Below, one piece after another: positions 62,470-64,000 of a DNA stretch of 64,000 nucleotides (positions are counted from its first letter, which is position 1; every line of letters starts with the position of its first letter). The stretch is from the NCBI RefSeq assembly GCF_024362695.1, contig NC_065405.1, positions 17,327,900 through 17,391,899 on the forward strand. Reading direction: 5' to 3'. The notes beneath the pieces are model-generated. The model had not been told where the DNA came from, ran no database searches, and worked only from the letters and a program-made list of their open reading frames with translations. The position numbers and the translations under genes were made by a program. The stretch is from Pectinophora gossypiella. Its lineage: Eukaryota > Arthropoda > Insecta > Lepidoptera > Gelechiidae.

Positions 62470-62590
62470 AATGAGTCGACGTTCGAGCGATAAGCTCTGA
62501 TGGAAACCGTCGACCACGCCGGCGGGATCGGTATCAGGGTCTTGAAGCGTTTGTTGTCGCTAGCAGATTGACCGCTTTAGCTTAGACCAC
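62470..62590 (-). mobile_element. SINE-5 5' fragment
   Basis: CGTCGACCACGCCGGCGGGA, GGTCTTGAAGCGTTTGTTGT and AGCAGATTGACCGC. Confidence 0.65.
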
Positions 62591-62800
62591 AGTGATACTT
62601 CACACAAAACACCTCGTTTTACACAGACACTTAACTTTGACGTTATCGTACACGCGCATCTGTACGGTGACGTCTGACGCCATACGATTCAAGACTAAGT
62701 TATGTTCGAGGGGGTGAGGTAAACCTAGCACAGCCGCTGGTGGGGAGCGGAGAGTTGCCGTTCTATACGCAGTATTATTCCTTATTCTATGCTTAGACTT
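62591..62800 (+). repeat. Repeat G copy
   Basis: TGACGTCTGACGCCATACGA, TGTTCGAGGGGGTGAGGTAA and GCCGTTCTATACGCAGTATT. Confidence 0.7.
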
Positions 62801-62898
62801 CGCCCTTAGTCGACGAAATGGAAGCTGCGAAATCTAGTGGTCTAACTGGATAGTATCTAGTCTTTATCAAACTATTCAACAGAAATTTGTCAGCTTCT

Positions 62899-63220
62899 TC
62901 CTCCGTGGTCCAGTGGTTGAGCGTTGGGCTCACGATCCGGAGGTCCCGGGTTCGAATCCCGGTGGGGACATATCACAAAAATTACTTTATGATCCCTAGT
63001 TTGGTTAGGACATTACAGGCTGATCACTTGATTGTGTAAAAAGTAAGATGATCCGTGCTTCGGAAGGCACGTTAAGCCGTTAGTCCCGTTTACTACTTAC
63101 TGATTTAAGTAAGTAGTCGTTACATGAGCCACGTCAGGGGCCTTTGGCGGCTCAATAATAACCCTGACACCAGAATCGATGTGGTTGGTGATTCATCTCA
63201 CAACCACACGATAGAAGAAG
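62899..63220 (+). mobile_element. SINE-1, full length
   Basis: tRNA-like head with A box TGGTCCAGTGG (62906-62916) and B box GGTTCGAATCC (62949-62959). The body runs GATCCCTAGTTTGGTTAGGA, CATTACAGGCTGATCACTTG, GATCCGTGCTTCGGAAGGCA and AATAACCCTGACACCAGAAT. The tail is GATAGAAGAAG. Confidence 0.9.
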
Positions 63221-63361
63221 TACCAGCTTCTTCAACAGAACTTAGTCAAGTTGTAAATGAGTATGAAATATGACAGTGACAATGATAAAAATATACACCT
63301 TACTACTACGGCTTATTTAAAAGTATAAGGATGAATGTGGATGTATGTAGATAATGGTGTC

Positions 63362-63745
63362 AATTCCTGTAAATACCATCTAATTTTATTTTAAGTTATA
63401 TCTGTCATTTGCTTATCCGCCGAAAAGGAAAGGGACGGGTAATCGACAAGCATAAAATTTATGGAACACGCGTCAATTTTAAGCACAAATCTAAAACAAC
63501 CGTCTAAAAATTTTACATTGGCCAATAACCCGACAGAATTAAGTTGACAGCACACGTCAAACGGTTTGCATACCAGCGAGATACCTTTTTGATTCGCCCG
63601 GGTTATTCATTCGTTTACTCATTCTTCCTAAAATTAAGAGTTGTCAATCATCCGACCCTTTCCTATTCGGCGGATAAGAAAATGACAGGTATAACTTAAA
63701 GTATTTTATAAAATTGGGAGGTGTCTGCAGGAATCGGGGCCAATG
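63362..63745 (+). mobile_element. MITE-4, full length
   Basis: CAATTCCTGTAAATACCATC through CCGCCGAAAAGGAAAGGGAC, AAGCATAAAATTTATGGAAC and the mirrored right arm (TTCGGCGGATAAGAAAATGA, CAGGTATAACTTAAAG), ending CTGCAGGAATCGGGGCCAAT. The arms pair over about 70 bp. Confidence 0.85.
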
Positions 63746-64000
63746 TGACCTTACCTTATTACGTACGAAAAAAAAATACTGTAAATCTTAAGTTGATATT
63801 ACATGTAGGTAAAGCCGCGGACGGAATACTAGTTTCTCTTATATTATTTGACGAAAATGAGGTTACTTTGGTATAGAAATGAGGTAGACTAAACAACTGA
63901 ATTCTCATTGTGATGCTTGGGCTTTGTTTGAGTGGGTAATGTTTGATTTGCTAATTTATGTATCATGGATGTATGATAATAATTCAAAGACGCTAATTAA

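Noticed and set aside
62899..62975. tRNA-gene-like heads with A and B boxes (also 9421, 20841, 38297, 41080, 49440, 52800)
   Set aside because: They repeat with the same SINE bodies and tails, and the acceptor-stem halves do not pair. They are SINE heads, not functional tRNA genes.

Overview
The window looks like nuclear DNA of a lepidopteran insect. It is AT-rich and has no bacterial-style gene packing. It is crowded with repeats typical of moths and butterflies: tRNA-headed SINEs, fold-back MITEs, Tc1/mariner, RTE- and Jockey-like LINE tails, and gypsy-type LTRs. The species cannot be named from the sequence alone.

The host gene that can be supported is a plus-strand gene running through the window. 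Two short exons (27988-28171 and 43013-43136) have good acceptor and donor sites and compatible phases, and join in frame across a 14.8 kb intron. The joined peptide (PYYDC, then TYTVPFF, then VDIDQC) resembles the extracellular Cache region of GPR158-like orphan class C receptors (Drosophila CG31760 type). That assignment comes from memory of the family. No further exon was found, so most of the window is intron. Inside the large intron, on the opposite strand, lies an intronless 194-codon ORF (36105-36689) with a clear signal peptide and seven mature cysteines. It is unrecognised and is the best candidate for an undescribed gene.

Region by region. 1-11.4 kb holds SINEs, MITEs, LINE scraps, a GC-rich retroposon with a 16-bp target duplication, and the 3' end of a gypsy-like element with its LTR. 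11.49-15.11 kb is a 3.6 kb non-coding element with short inverted ends, inserted inside an older MITE. 15.4-23 kb is mixed repeats, including a 5'-truncated RTE-like LINE with an 11-bp duplication. 23.04-25.16 kb is a satellite block whose 194- and 196-bp units alternate as a dimer; a MITE interrupts it and a SINE interrupts the MITE. 25.5-27.06 kb is an almost intact Tc1-like transposon with one in-frame stop. 28-43 kb is the large intron with the nested ORF. 43-64 kb is intron or downstream sequence with large palindromes, a 31-bp minisatellite, a CpG-rich patch at 55.0-55.15 kb, a six-unit array of about 255 bp, a GCC-type expansion at 58.26 kb, and clusters of TATCGATA-like sites.

Family names such as SINE-1 or MITE-2 are local labels used to tie copies together. 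Edges of degenerate copies are approximate. No CRISPR array, rRNA gene or functional tRNA gene was found. No defence system or biosynthetic cluster is visible. The points of interest are the nested ORF, the 3.6 kb element, the satellite's higher-order structure, a tRNA/5S-like composite SINE, and a LINE/SINE pair sharing a 3' end.
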